A stretch of DNA of 19,736 nt from an uncultured Candidatus Saccharibacteria bacterium (GTDB lineage Bacteria; Patescibacteriota; Saccharimonadia; CAILAD01; GCA-016700035), in NCBI GenBank assembly GCA_937996675.1, contig CALKUN010000036.1, positions 1-19,736 on the forward strand. The letters run 5' to 3'. Positions 7,044 to 13,307 of the stretch are shown in pieces (the first letter of the stretch is position 1; each line of letters begins with the position of its first letter). The translations under genes and the position numbers were made by a program. The notes below the pieces were generated by a model. That model searched no databases and was not told the origin of the DNA. It saw only the letters and a list, made by a program, of their open reading frames with translations.

Positions 7044-10000
7044 CCGGCGACGAGCTGACGACGCTGCTACTTCGTCACGGCGTCGAGGTCATAGGCGTCG
7101 ACCATCACAGCAATTGGGGAAATCCAAGACCTTCCCAATACATAGTCCATTGCCGCGACATCGCTGCCGCGGCGCTGTCGTCTGACATGGTGCCCAGTAA
7201 CGTCGAGCTGATTCTGCATGGTGAGGTGCTCGACCGAGGTGAGGTGCTCGACCGAGGCTACCTCGGCAGCAGTATGTTGTCAGTTCGCGACGAGACTAGA
7301 CATATGGTGGGCCGCGGCAACTTCATCCTGACATCGTCGCCACCGACGACGCAGCAGCTACACGGCGACATGCTGGCGGTGAGTCGTGTTCGCACACCGA
7401 GAAGCCAGCGACCATCAACACCCGTGCCACCACCGCGTCCAGCAGCTTGGCCTGGTGCTACTGTCCCTATCAGGACAACACCACGCAGCCTTGGATCACA
7501 GCGAGGTGTGCAGTATCACTTCTGGTTCTCGAATGGCTACGGCGCCAGCGTCGTTACGGACTGGTCAAACGGCGGCTGGGAGATGCGAGTGCTGCAAGGC
7601 CGTAGCCTCAATGAATGTGAGTCTGTTGAAGACGATGTCGATCGCAATCTCACTGTTGCAGTTGTTGAGGCTCAGCTTGCCAGGATCGCAACGTGGCCGC
7701 GACATCAATCTCAACAATCCCGTCGCATCAACGACGCCGAGTTGCTGACGCGGCTGCAAAGCCACCTGGAAGCCTCGCCACGACGTTTTCACTGGTTCAC
7801 CGATGCCGAGCTCAGGACGCTTGGAAAGTCCGCCTGTACGCCGCCCTGGCAGCGCCTGGAGTGTGTCGTGCTGGACGGCGTCTCTGCGGCTGCTGTGGCA
7901 CAGCTGCTGCCTTCCAACGTCTTCTTGCAGCTCGACGATACGACGACCGGGCTGTGGGGTAGTCGCGAGGACGAGGTCTTCGTGGCTATGGCAGCGCCGT
8001 GGGAGCAGTCGCAGCAAACTGTGCCCGTTCTACGACGCTGGGACGCCGCCGACCTGCGCCGCGCTATCAGCAGCGACTACGAGATCGTCGCCGTCACGCC
8101 GATGCGAGCCAACCCGCAGACGACGTCCAAAGATGGACGCTACCTCGTCGACGTGCGTCTGCTGGAGACACGAGGCTACTATTGCTCAACGACCATACTA
8201 CCGCGAGGCGTCTGCGTGCGCTACGATGCAGCAGATGGTGGTACGACGCACACTGTCCACGGTGAGAACGACAGCCTCGTCGCCGACCTCGACGATTGGA
8301 CGCCGACACAGATCAACGAAGCAGAGTTACGCGCGCTTGTACTAGGCTTACCCAATGTTTTAGGCATCTCAGGACATATTGAGAGAGGCTCACGACAGCG
8401 CGACAGGTACATAGTGCGTGTAACTCTCGTTGATAGAGATGCGCCACTCGACTCTGTCTTAGCATCCCTAATACCGGGCAATGTTCATGTCCATTGTCAG
8501 GGCCGAGGTGAAGGCGGCATGCGCGGCGTTCGGGGTACTGCCACGACTATGTATGCGCCACAGCACAGCGACCACATCGTCGGCGCCGTCGCACACACAG
8601 CGCAGCACCTACGGCGCCGCCTCGACTACGACGACCTCGTAGCGCTGCTGCGACGACATGTAAGACATGATCTGCATGTTACAGCAATCAAAGCAAATCC
8701 TACAAACGACTACTTTGACGTGGAAGCAGCATGCCCAGCAGCGTCAGGAAGTGGAAGCCTCGACGCAACTCATCTGCCACAGAATGTCACACTCGTGCTG
8801 TTTGGGCAGCGCCTCATCGGCACTTCGTCGCAGATCTTCGATCCTGGGCGTCGCGCCCTCGTCGACAAAGCGCCGCGCTACTTCGACGCCGACGGCGACA
8901 CCGTCACGACGCCAGACAACGCGCCGCCGTGGCTACATCAGATGGTCGCCGAGGTCAGAGCGAAGTCGGCGTCGTGGCATCGTCATGGGGCCAGTAGTCT
9001 GAGCTTGTATATCGCGATGCCTTTTGCACACTCGCTGACGCGACAGCATATGACGCGAATTCAAAACAATTCCCGTCCTTTAAGCGTCACAATCACCTCG
9101 ACTAATGCACCTGCGCCGCGAGTGCCCGTTTGCATGGTCCGCGCCATCCGAGAGCAGCGTGATCTCGCCGTCCTAACAGCCACAACCAACGAGCTCGACC
9201 TTCTCCAGGAGTGGCAGCAGATGCCTGCCAACGATTGGCGCAACGTGGTCGTCGACATCGTCGAGAACGGCTGCGCGGGCCTCGACGACGAAGCCGCAGC
9301 CGAGAGGGCGTCGATGTATCACACCCTGATGGTCGAGGCTGCACAGGCTAAGACGGAGCTCGCCGAGTATGTGCGGCAGTGGTGCGTTCAGTTTCAGACA
9401 CGCTTCGCCCTCCTCGAAGTGGATGACGCCGACCACACGGCGAAGCCGCGCCAGCCCTCGGCTGTGCTTAAGCGCGGCAAGAAGCCGCTAACCATCACAA
9501 CCGTGATGAAGTTTCGCGAGCTCATGGCATCGCGCATGTGCCCATCTACAGCCGAAGCCGCGAAGCAAGCTGGCATCGACGGCGAGGTCGCCGTGTACGT
9601 GCTGCAACGATGGTGTGGCGGCCTCGGCGACGAGGAAGCATTAGTGTTGCTAAATAAGGTCGCTGGACATCCGAGCCACAGCAGCGGCGAGATCTCGGCC
9701 GAGAGCATCGACACGATAGCAGCGACTGTGCTACAATGTAACTGTCCCGCGCTCGACGTCGCTGCCGCGCTGCCGCCGAGTGTCCTGGCAGTCGACGAGG
9801 CTGCGAAGAAGCAGCGCCTCGTGCTCGCCCAAGTCGCAGAGCAGCTGCGGCAGGAGAGGCAGCGCCGGGCTGCTCAAGTCGCCAGCCAGCCAGTGCAGGA
9901 GCTGTCGCGCTTCGCGCTTCTTGACGTCGACGAAGCGGCGCCAGATCCGACTACGGTGACAAACGCTTGGCATGCACAACAAGCACAGCGCAATCAGCCA

Positions 10001-10207
10001 GCTAAGAAGATTGTGGCCCCACCTCCGCAGGTGCCGTTCGCGCCACCGTCGCAGCAGCATATAGACGTACCGACGCCACCGCACAATGGCGTCGACTACG
10101 TGGACGCGACGATGATCTCACCTCAGCTACAGGACCTCGTCAAGGTCGCCGGCCTGGTGTCGGCAGCGGAGCAGTCGGGGCTCATGAAGCGGGTGTACGA
10201 GAACTAA
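7040..10207 (+). CDS. Large protein with about five degenerate alpha/beta repeats (1055 aa)
   Basis: I do not recognise this protein as a known family. It contains about five copies of a 60-70 residue unit at roughly residues 1-61, 231-299, 334-396, 425-488 and 528-590. Each has a helix with [DE]L..LL, a strand, a second strand such as YIV.V.L, and an end resembling LP.NV.L.L.G. Units are joined by low-complexity linkers, including a proline/arginine-rich stretch at 120-150. Residues 835-858 resemble a helix-turn-helix (STAEAAKQAGIDGEVAVYVL). Residues 920-950 are a charged probable coiled coil, and 990-1015 are proline-rich. RFALLEVDDA (788-797) and RFALLDVDEA (957-966) form a second, short repeat. 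The ATG at 7040 overlaps the glycosylase stop, with TGGAG just upstream. No signal peptide or membrane segment is seen. A structural or DNA-associated scaffold is possible but unproven. Confidence 0.85.
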   Translation: MTGDELTTLLLRHGVEVIGVDHHSNWGNPRPSQYIVHCRDIAAAALSSDMVPSNVELILHGEVLDRGEVLDRGYLGSSMLSVRDETRHMVGRGNFILTSSPPTTQQLHGDMLAVSRVRTPRSQRPSTPVPPPRPAAWPGATVPIRTTPRSLGSQRGVQYHFWFSNGYGASVVTDWSNGGWEMRVLQGRSLNECESVEDDVDRNLTVAVVEAQLARIATWPRHQSQQSRRINDAELLTRLQSHLEASPRRFHWFTDAELRTLGKSACTPPWQRLECVVLDGVSAAAVAQLLPSNVFLQLDDTTTGLWGSREDEVFVAMAAPWEQSQQTVPVLRRWDAADLRRAISSDYEIVAVTPMRANPQTTSKDGRYLVDVRLLETRGYYCSTTILPRGVCVRYDAADGGTTHTVHGENDSLVADLDDWTPTQINEAELRALVLGLPNVLGISGHIERGSRQRDRYIVRVTLVDRDAPLDSVLASLIPGNVHVHCQGRGEGGMRGVRGTATTMYAPQHSDHIVGAVAHTAQHLRRRLDYDDLVALLRRHVRHDLHVTAIKANPTNDYFDVEAACPAASGSGSLDATHLPQNVTLVLFGQRLIGTSSQIFDPGRRALVDKAPRYFDADGDTVTTPDNAPPWLHQMVAEVRAKSASWHRHGASSLSLYIAMPFAHSLTRQHMTRIQNNSRPLSVTITSTNAPAPRVPVCMVRAIREQRDLAVLTATTNELDLLQEWQQMPANDWRNVVVDIVENGCAGLDDEAAAERASMYHTLMVEAAQAKTELAEYVRQWCVQFQTRFALLEVDDADHTAKPRQPSAVLKRGKKPLTITTVMKFRELMASRMCPSTAEAAKQAGIDGEVAVYVLQRWCGGLGDEEALVLLNKVAGHPSHSSGEISAESIDTIAATVLQCNCPALDVAAALPPSVLAVDEAAKKQRLVLAQVAEQLRQERQRRAAQVASQPVQELSRFALLDVDEAAPDPTTVTNAWHAQQAQRNQPAKKIVAPPPQVPFAPPSQQHIDVPTPPHNGVDYVDATMISPQLQDLVKVAGLVSAAEQSGLMKRVYEN
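7220..7255 (+). repeat. 18-bp perfect tandem duplication inside the repeat-protein gene
   Basis: Two identical copies of an 18-base unit (7220-7237 and 7238-7255) encode GEVLDR twice, just after the first alpha/beta repeat (residues 61-72). The frame is kept. It looks like a recent slippage event. Confidence 0.95.
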
Positions 10208-10214
10208 CGCAGGA

Positions 10215-10240
10215 AGGCACCTGGCTTGCGCTAGGTGCCT
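10215..10240. terminator. Hairpin between convergent genes, possible terminator
   Basis: A perfect 8-bp stem, AGGCACCT (10215-10222) with AGGTGCCT (10233-10240), closes a 10-base loop. It lies 8 bases after the stop of the large repeat protein, in the 101-base gap facing the end of the minus-strand block. Only a short T-run (CGTTTG) follows on the plus strand, so termination strength is uncertain. Nothing else was seen in the gap. Confidence 0.55.
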
Positions 10241-10308
10241 CGTTTGGGCAGGAATGTTGTGCGGAGGACGTCGAAGCGGCGTCGCGGCGTGACGAGCGTT
10301 CTAAGGGC

Positions 10309-10785
10309 TTAGGCACCGAACCAGTCTGGACGAGGTCGCCGCGTCCACGTCACGGGCTTGCCGCGCAGCACGCGCTTCTCGGCGGCGTAGTAGCGTCTGT
10401 AGGCGGCAACGGCGTCAGGACCACGGTGCTGATCGGGCATTGCTTGTGCAAAGGGTGTGATGCCTGCGCTGGGCACGTTGAGCGGTAGATGCTGCGCGGC
10501 CCAGACGACGACCTTGCGGCTGGCGTGATCTTTGTCGAAGCGGTGCAGGTACTCGTCGGCGAGGGCGAGCGCATGCTTTCGCAGCCACAGGTAGTTGTGC
10601 AGGTCGTGTCGTGCCCATACCGAGCACGGGTGGTTGTAGTGGGTGCGCTTGTACGGTGCCTCGTCGTGGCAGTTGCACAGCAGTTGGCAGGCTTCAAGCA
10701 GCATCTTGCCGACGTGCTGATCGCACAGCATCGTCGCGGCGACGGCGGGGTCGGCGTCGAGGATGAAGATGTTCATGTCTTTCAC
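10309..10785 (-). CDS. Conserved phage protein, MNIFxLDxDP family (158 aa)
   Basis: The function is not assigned with confidence. The N-terminus MNIFILDADPAVAA followed by CDQHVGKMLLEACQLL (21-36) resembles a conserved phage family of about 150-180 residues. Other family-like blocks are YKRTHYNHPCSVWAR (45-59), NYLWL (64-68), GITPFAQAMPD (108-118), AVAAYRRYY (125-133) and the end TRR-RPDWF. Conserved His/Cys/Asp residues (C21, H24, H49, H52, C54) suggest a metal or catalytic site. The GTG at 10785 overlaps the stop of the upstream gene as GTGA; the ATG at 10776 would give the canonical MNIF start and is an alternative. It is the last gene of the minus-strand operon that begins at 11736. Confidence 0.75.
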   Translation of the reverse strand: MKDMNIFILDADPAVAATMLCDQHVGKMLLEACQLLCNCHDEAPYKRTHYNHPCSVWARHDLHNYLWLRKHALALADEYLHRFDKDHASRKVVVWAAQHLPLNVPSAGITPFAQAMPDQHRGPDAVAAYRRYYAAEKRVLRGKPVTWTRRPRPDWFGA

Positions 10786-10982
10786 GTAGGTTCTAACAAT
10801 GAAAAGCGAGATGTTTCAGGTGGTGGAAGTATGGTTTTCTTCGTAGAGACACTTCGAAGCATTTCGTGCAGGTCGCACTTACACCGAGGTCCACCTGCGT
10901 ATCCATGATCCATGTCAAGCAAGGCGGAACAAACTCTCTGCAAGATTGCGATCGTCGCCTTTAACTGCTCTAATTCGTTCAC
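10782..10982 (-). CDS. Small protein with CxC motif and RFSLLE tail (66 aa)
   Basis: The function is unknown. A perfect AGGAGG lies 7 bases before a GTG at 10982, which sets the start; upstream codons in the frame belong to the overlapping 3' end of the preceding gene. Residues 5-26 form a likely amphipathic helix ending in MDH and match, without gaps, the N-terminal helix of the 67-residue protein at 11533-11736. A GGPRCKCDLHE segment (31-41) follows. The last residues, SRFSLLEPT, resemble the RFALL motifs in the protein at 7040-10207. The gene starts just after the stop of the RING-like protein and ends overlapping the next gene as GTGA, so translation is probably coupled. Confidence 0.65.
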   Translation of the reverse strand: MNELEQLKATIAILQRVCSALLDMDHGYAGGPRCKCDLHEMLRSVSTKKTILPPPETSRFSLLEPT

Positions 10983-10984
10983 GT

Positions 10985-11521
10985 CTACGCCTCCTCGCCG
11001 TCGCACCCAGGACACCGACCCTCTTCGTCGACGCAGTCGCGGCAGCACATTTTGCCGCAGCCGCAGCGGTACCCAGTCACAGCGACGCACGTTGCACACA
11101 GCTTCGTCGTGTCGACTTCAGCCGCGCTGACGGGTGTGGCGTCGCTGCTCTGCTCAGCCGCCGTCACCGCGACGCCGAAGATCTCAGCTCGCAGCCGCAT
11201 CGGCGCCCGGACGATGCCCAGCTCGACGGCTTCCGCCTGTAGCTCGATGGCTTCGGCGTCGGCCTCGTCAACGGCAACCGGGACGCTGTCGCCGCTCCAG
11301 GTGTAGTGCTTGACGCTACTCGGCTTCGTCGCCTTCATCGGGACGTCGCCCGCGAGGACGTCGAGGCAGTCGTCGCAGATGGCGGGGCATCCGCTGCACA
11401 TAGTGTGGCAGCCGGCGATGGAGCAGGGCTGTAGCATCGTCGTGGCGGTGTCGCTGGTTTGATTTGATGCTGGCGAGATGATGGCGGCGACGTCGACGTC
11501 GTTGGTATGCAGGGTGTGCAT
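10985..11521 (-). CDS. Cysteine-rich RING-like zinc protein (178 aa)
   Basis: No known family is recognised. There are two cysteine clusters: residues 33-52 (C33, C38, C42, C45, C49, C52) and 142-173 (C142, C145, C153, C155, C159, C160, C163, C170, C173). The second has the spacing of a cross-brace or RING-like two-zinc finger, C-x2-C-x7-C-x-C-x3-CC-x2-C-x6-C-x2-C, with no histidine. An acidic alanine/glutamate-rich helix (85-105) joins them. A strong AAGGAG lies 7 bases before the ATG at 11521. It sits second in the operon with three small proteins. Zinc binding is likely; ubiquitin-type activity would be pure speculation in a bacterial virus. Confidence 0.75.
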   Translation of the reverse strand: MHTLHTNDVDVAAIISPASNQTSDTATTMLQPCSIAGCHTMCSGCPAICDDCLDVLAGDVPMKATKPSSVKHYTWSGDSVPVAVDEADAEAIELQAEAVELGIVRAPMRLRAEIFGVAVTAAEQSSDATPVSAAEVDTTKLCATCVAVTGYRCGCGKMCCRDCVDEEGRCPGCDGEEA

Positions 11522-11532
11522 TTGGAATCTCC

Positions 11533-11736
11533 TTACTGTGCGATGAGTTGATCGAAGTCGTAGAACATGCCAGCAACAGGTGCCTGCTGCTTGAGCCAGT
11601 AGAAGTATCTGCGCGTCTCAGTCAGACCGTTGTCGCGAATATCACGTGCAGTGGTCGGATCATGGTCCATGGACAGACAGGCCCGCTCCATCTTACGGAT
11701 CGCCTTGAGTACCGTCTTGATCTGCTGAGCTTTCAT
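11533..11736 (-). CDS. Small helical protein (67 aa)
   Basis: The function is unknown. An excellent ribosome binding site, AAGGAGG, lies 7 bases before the ATG at 11736, and a TTGACA promoter lies just upstream, so this is the first gene of the operon. Residues 2-25 form a basic amphipathic helix ending in MDH, aligned with the 66-residue protein two genes downstream. The rest (TRRYFYWLKQQ, 41-51) is aromatic and basic and could bind nucleic acid or a partner protein. No cysteine cluster, signal peptide or membrane segment is seen. Confidence 0.75.
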   Translation of the reverse strand: MKAQQIKTVLKAIRKMERACLSMDHDPTTARDIRDNGLTETRRYFYWLKQQAPVAGMFYDFDQLIAQ

Positions 11737-11759
11737 CGTCGTTCCTCCTTACACAAGTG

Positions 11760-11788
11760 AGTATTATCGACAGCCCGATCGCTGTCAA
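11760..11788 (-). promoter_or_regulatory. Promoter TTGACA-N17-AATACT
   Basis: Read on the minus strand, a perfect -35 (11788-11783) and a 4-of-6 -10 (11765-11760) are separated by 17 bases. GATAAT, overlapping upstream, is a second -10 candidate at 14-base spacing. The first gene of the operon starts at 11736, with a strong ribosome binding site between. This is the most convincing promoter in the window. Confidence 0.65.
11769..11786. promoter_or_regulatory. Inverted repeat GACAGC-N6-GCTGTC in the promoter, possible operator
   Basis: Perfect 6-base arms at 11769-11774 and 11781-11786 flank 6 bases. The element fills most of the promoter spacer and overlaps the -35 box, a position where a dimeric repressor would block polymerase. 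No repressor is identified nearby. Confidence 0.4.
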
Positions 11789-11842
11789 GTCGCTGCACAG
11801 ACTTTCTTCTAAGTCCGCGCAATCGCATCAAACAAAGTTAGC

Positions 11843-12004
11843 TCAGCGCTTGATCTGCGGCGTCGCCGGCCTCTTCACGGCGCCCACGTCGACGACCTTG
11901 CCGTCACGAGTACGACGTTGACATCGCGTGCAGGTTTCAATCACTCGGCCGCCGGCCTCGACTGTCTGTATGTTGCCGCCGCAAATGCACTTCTTGTCGC
12001 TCAT
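11843..12004 (-). CDS. Small zinc-ribbon protein (53 aa)
   Basis: It has four cysteines in a zinc-ribbon pattern, CIC at residues 6-8 and CTRC at 25-28, separated by a short beta-hairpin-like stretch, followed by a basic tail. The ATG at 12004 overlaps the stop of the upstream nuclease gene as ATGA, so translation is probably coupled. A longer open frame through this region, starting at 12802, is a shadow of the nuclease gene and should be ignored upstream of 12004. The role is unknown; the tight coupling suggests a partner or regulator of the nuclease. Confidence 0.72.
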   Translation of the reverse strand: MSDKKCICGGNIQTVEAGGRVIETCTRCQRRTRDGKVVDVGAVKRPATPQIKR

Positions 12005-13122
12005 CGCTTCACCACTTTCAGGTACCCAGCCTTCGGCACCGTGACGACGCCGCCGCGCTCTCGTATCGACGCCATGACGTCGCCGATGTCCTGAGTACCG
12101 AGTCCTCGCACGAGCCCTGCCTGCGACACCCGTATCGTCGCGCACTGCGCGAAGCGATCGCCTAGGACTTCGGCGGCAACGGCAGCGCTGATCTGGGTGT
12201 CGGTGCCCCTTATGATCTTGAGCCTGTGCTTGTCGTCGACGAGGACCTCGCCGCGATCCTCGATGCGACGCTTGAGCGCCGCCCTCGCGGTCTCGCAGGC
12301 GCGCTCGGCGACTTCGAGGTCGAGGTACGCGACAGCGATCTCGTCGTCGGTGAGTGTCGATGCGTCGTTTACTCCGTTGCCCGCGATGCGTCCGCTGAGC
12401 TCGGCGACGCGACGGATGGCGCCGCCCTGCGCCGGGCAGGCGTCGAAGGCGGAGCAGCCCGAGCACTGCGGGCCTCGGTGCAGCCTGCTTGGTGAGCTGC
12501 GGCGGACAGCGTCTTGAAATTTCATCGACCACGCTACGAGGTCGTCGTAGCTGATCTCGGCGTCGTCGATGTCGTCGAGACGTTCTGCCGTCAGCCACCA
12601 CGCGAGACGGATTCGAGAGGGTCGCCACGTCGGAGACTTCAGCTGCTTGAGCCTCGTCGCCATCCAGGCGAGCGACAGCAGCTGCCCTGAGTCCTGTGGA
12701 AGCGGCAACGACCCCCGCGCCTGACCCCGGCCCGTCTTGAGGTCTGCGACTGATACGATGTCGCCGGCCAGCTGCAACATGTCGGCGGTGCCTGCGAGCC
12801 ATCGCGGCCCAGGCATCGCTGGGTAGCCGCGCGCGATGTACTGCCCGACGTACATCGCTTGGACGGCGCCGGACTTCACAGCCTCTAGCGTGACGTCGTC
12901 GCAGTCTGCGGCCATGGCGACTTCGTACATGGGGTCGACGCCGCCGAACCAGTCGAGGACTTTACGAGGAAGCTGCCCTGCTTGCAGCCTGATGGCGTGC
13001 TCGTCGACGCCAGCTAGGGCGGCAGCGCCGCGATCTTCCGACACCCTTGTGAGGTGTGCAGATCCGGTGCAAGCCATGAAGCGGTCGACGCCGCTGGATG
13101 TGACGAAGGGGGCGAAGGACAA
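12001..13122 (-). CDS. Cas4/RecB-like PD-(D/E)XK nuclease with probable Fe-S cluster (373 aa)
   Basis: It is a probable exonuclease for phage recombination or replication. GTAD at residues 111-114 and VADLKTG at 125-131 supply the metal-binding D114, D127 and K129 of the PD-(D/E)XK core; QLLSLAW at 147-153 is the following QxxxY-like helix. C18 (MACTGSAHL), with C220, C223 and C229 in CSGCSAFDAC, matches the one-plus-three cysteine layout of Cas4/AddB-type 4Fe-4S clusters, also seen in phage DUF2800-like proteins. After residue 235 come helical and beta segments of unknown role. The TTG at 13122 is the first possible start in frame and has GAGG 6 bases upstream. It is coupled to the zinc-ribbon gene downstream, and its leader contains two hairpins. 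Confidence 0.75.
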   Translation of the reverse strand: MSFAPFVTSSGVDRFMACTGSAHLTRVSEDRGAAALAGVDEHAIRLQAGQLPRKVLDWFGGVDPMYEVAMAADCDDVTLEAVKSGAVQAMYVGQYIARGYPAMPGPRWLAGTADMLQLAGDIVSVADLKTGRGQARGSLPLPQDSGQLLSLAWMATRLKQLKSPTWRPSRIRLAWWLTAERLDDIDDAEISYDDLVAWSMKFQDAVRRSSPSRLHRGPQCSGCSAFDACPAQGGAIRRVAELSGRIAGNGVNDASTLTDDEIAVAYLDLEVAERACETARAALKRRIEDRGEVLVDDKHRLKIIRGTDTQISAAVAAEVLGDRFAQCATIRVSQAGLVRGLGTQDIGDVMASIRERGGVVTVPKAGYLKVVKR

Positions 13123-13258
13123 GCGCAGCCTCGTGAAGTAGAGGTTGGCGGCTTGGTGTCGTCACCGCCAGTCTGTAGGCCGTTAACCGTGTCCGCACCC
13201 GATTTAAAGCAGGTTTGGAGTCGCCTATTTGTGGAGTTTATCGACGCTCCCAAACACA

Positions 13259-13280
13259 AGGCTTAGGGTAAGCTAAGCCT
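13259..13280. terminator. Perfect 8-bp hairpin, part of a tandem pair
   Basis: AGGCTTAG (13259-13266) pairs with CTAAGCCT (13273-13280) around a 6-base loop. On the minus strand it follows the stop of the gene at 13308-15281 and is trailed by TTGTGTTTGG, so it may be that gene's terminator. The remaining 136 bases to the nuclease start at 13122 show no clear promoter or gene. Confidence 0.55.
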
Positions 13281-13301
13281 CAGATAAGCCGAGCTTATCT
13301 G
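13281..13301. repeat. Perfect 9-bp hairpin abutting the preceding one
   Basis: CAGATAAGC (13281-13289) pairs with GCTTATCTG (13293-13301) around a 3-base loop. It directly adjoins the hairpin at 13259-13280 with no spacer and shares the core TAAGC/GCTTA. It lies 6 bases past the stop of the minus-strand gene at 13308. It may be a terminator, an RNA-processing site or a protein-binding site. Confidence 0.6.
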
Positions 13302-13307
13302 TATCGT

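Noticed and set aside
10985..11521. Ubiquitin ligase function for the RING-like protein
   Set aside because: Cysteine spacing alone does not support it, and there is no ubiquitin pathway in typical bacterial hosts.
11843..12802. A 319-codon minus-strand frame
   Set aside because: Upstream of 12004 it is an arginine-rich shadow of the nuclease gene; only its last 53 codons, after the ATG at 12004, form a credible zinc-ribbon gene.
12001..13122. CRISPR-Cas system suggested by the Cas4-like nuclease
   Set aside because: No repeat-spacer array or other cas gene is visible; Cas4-like nucleases are common in phages without CRISPR.
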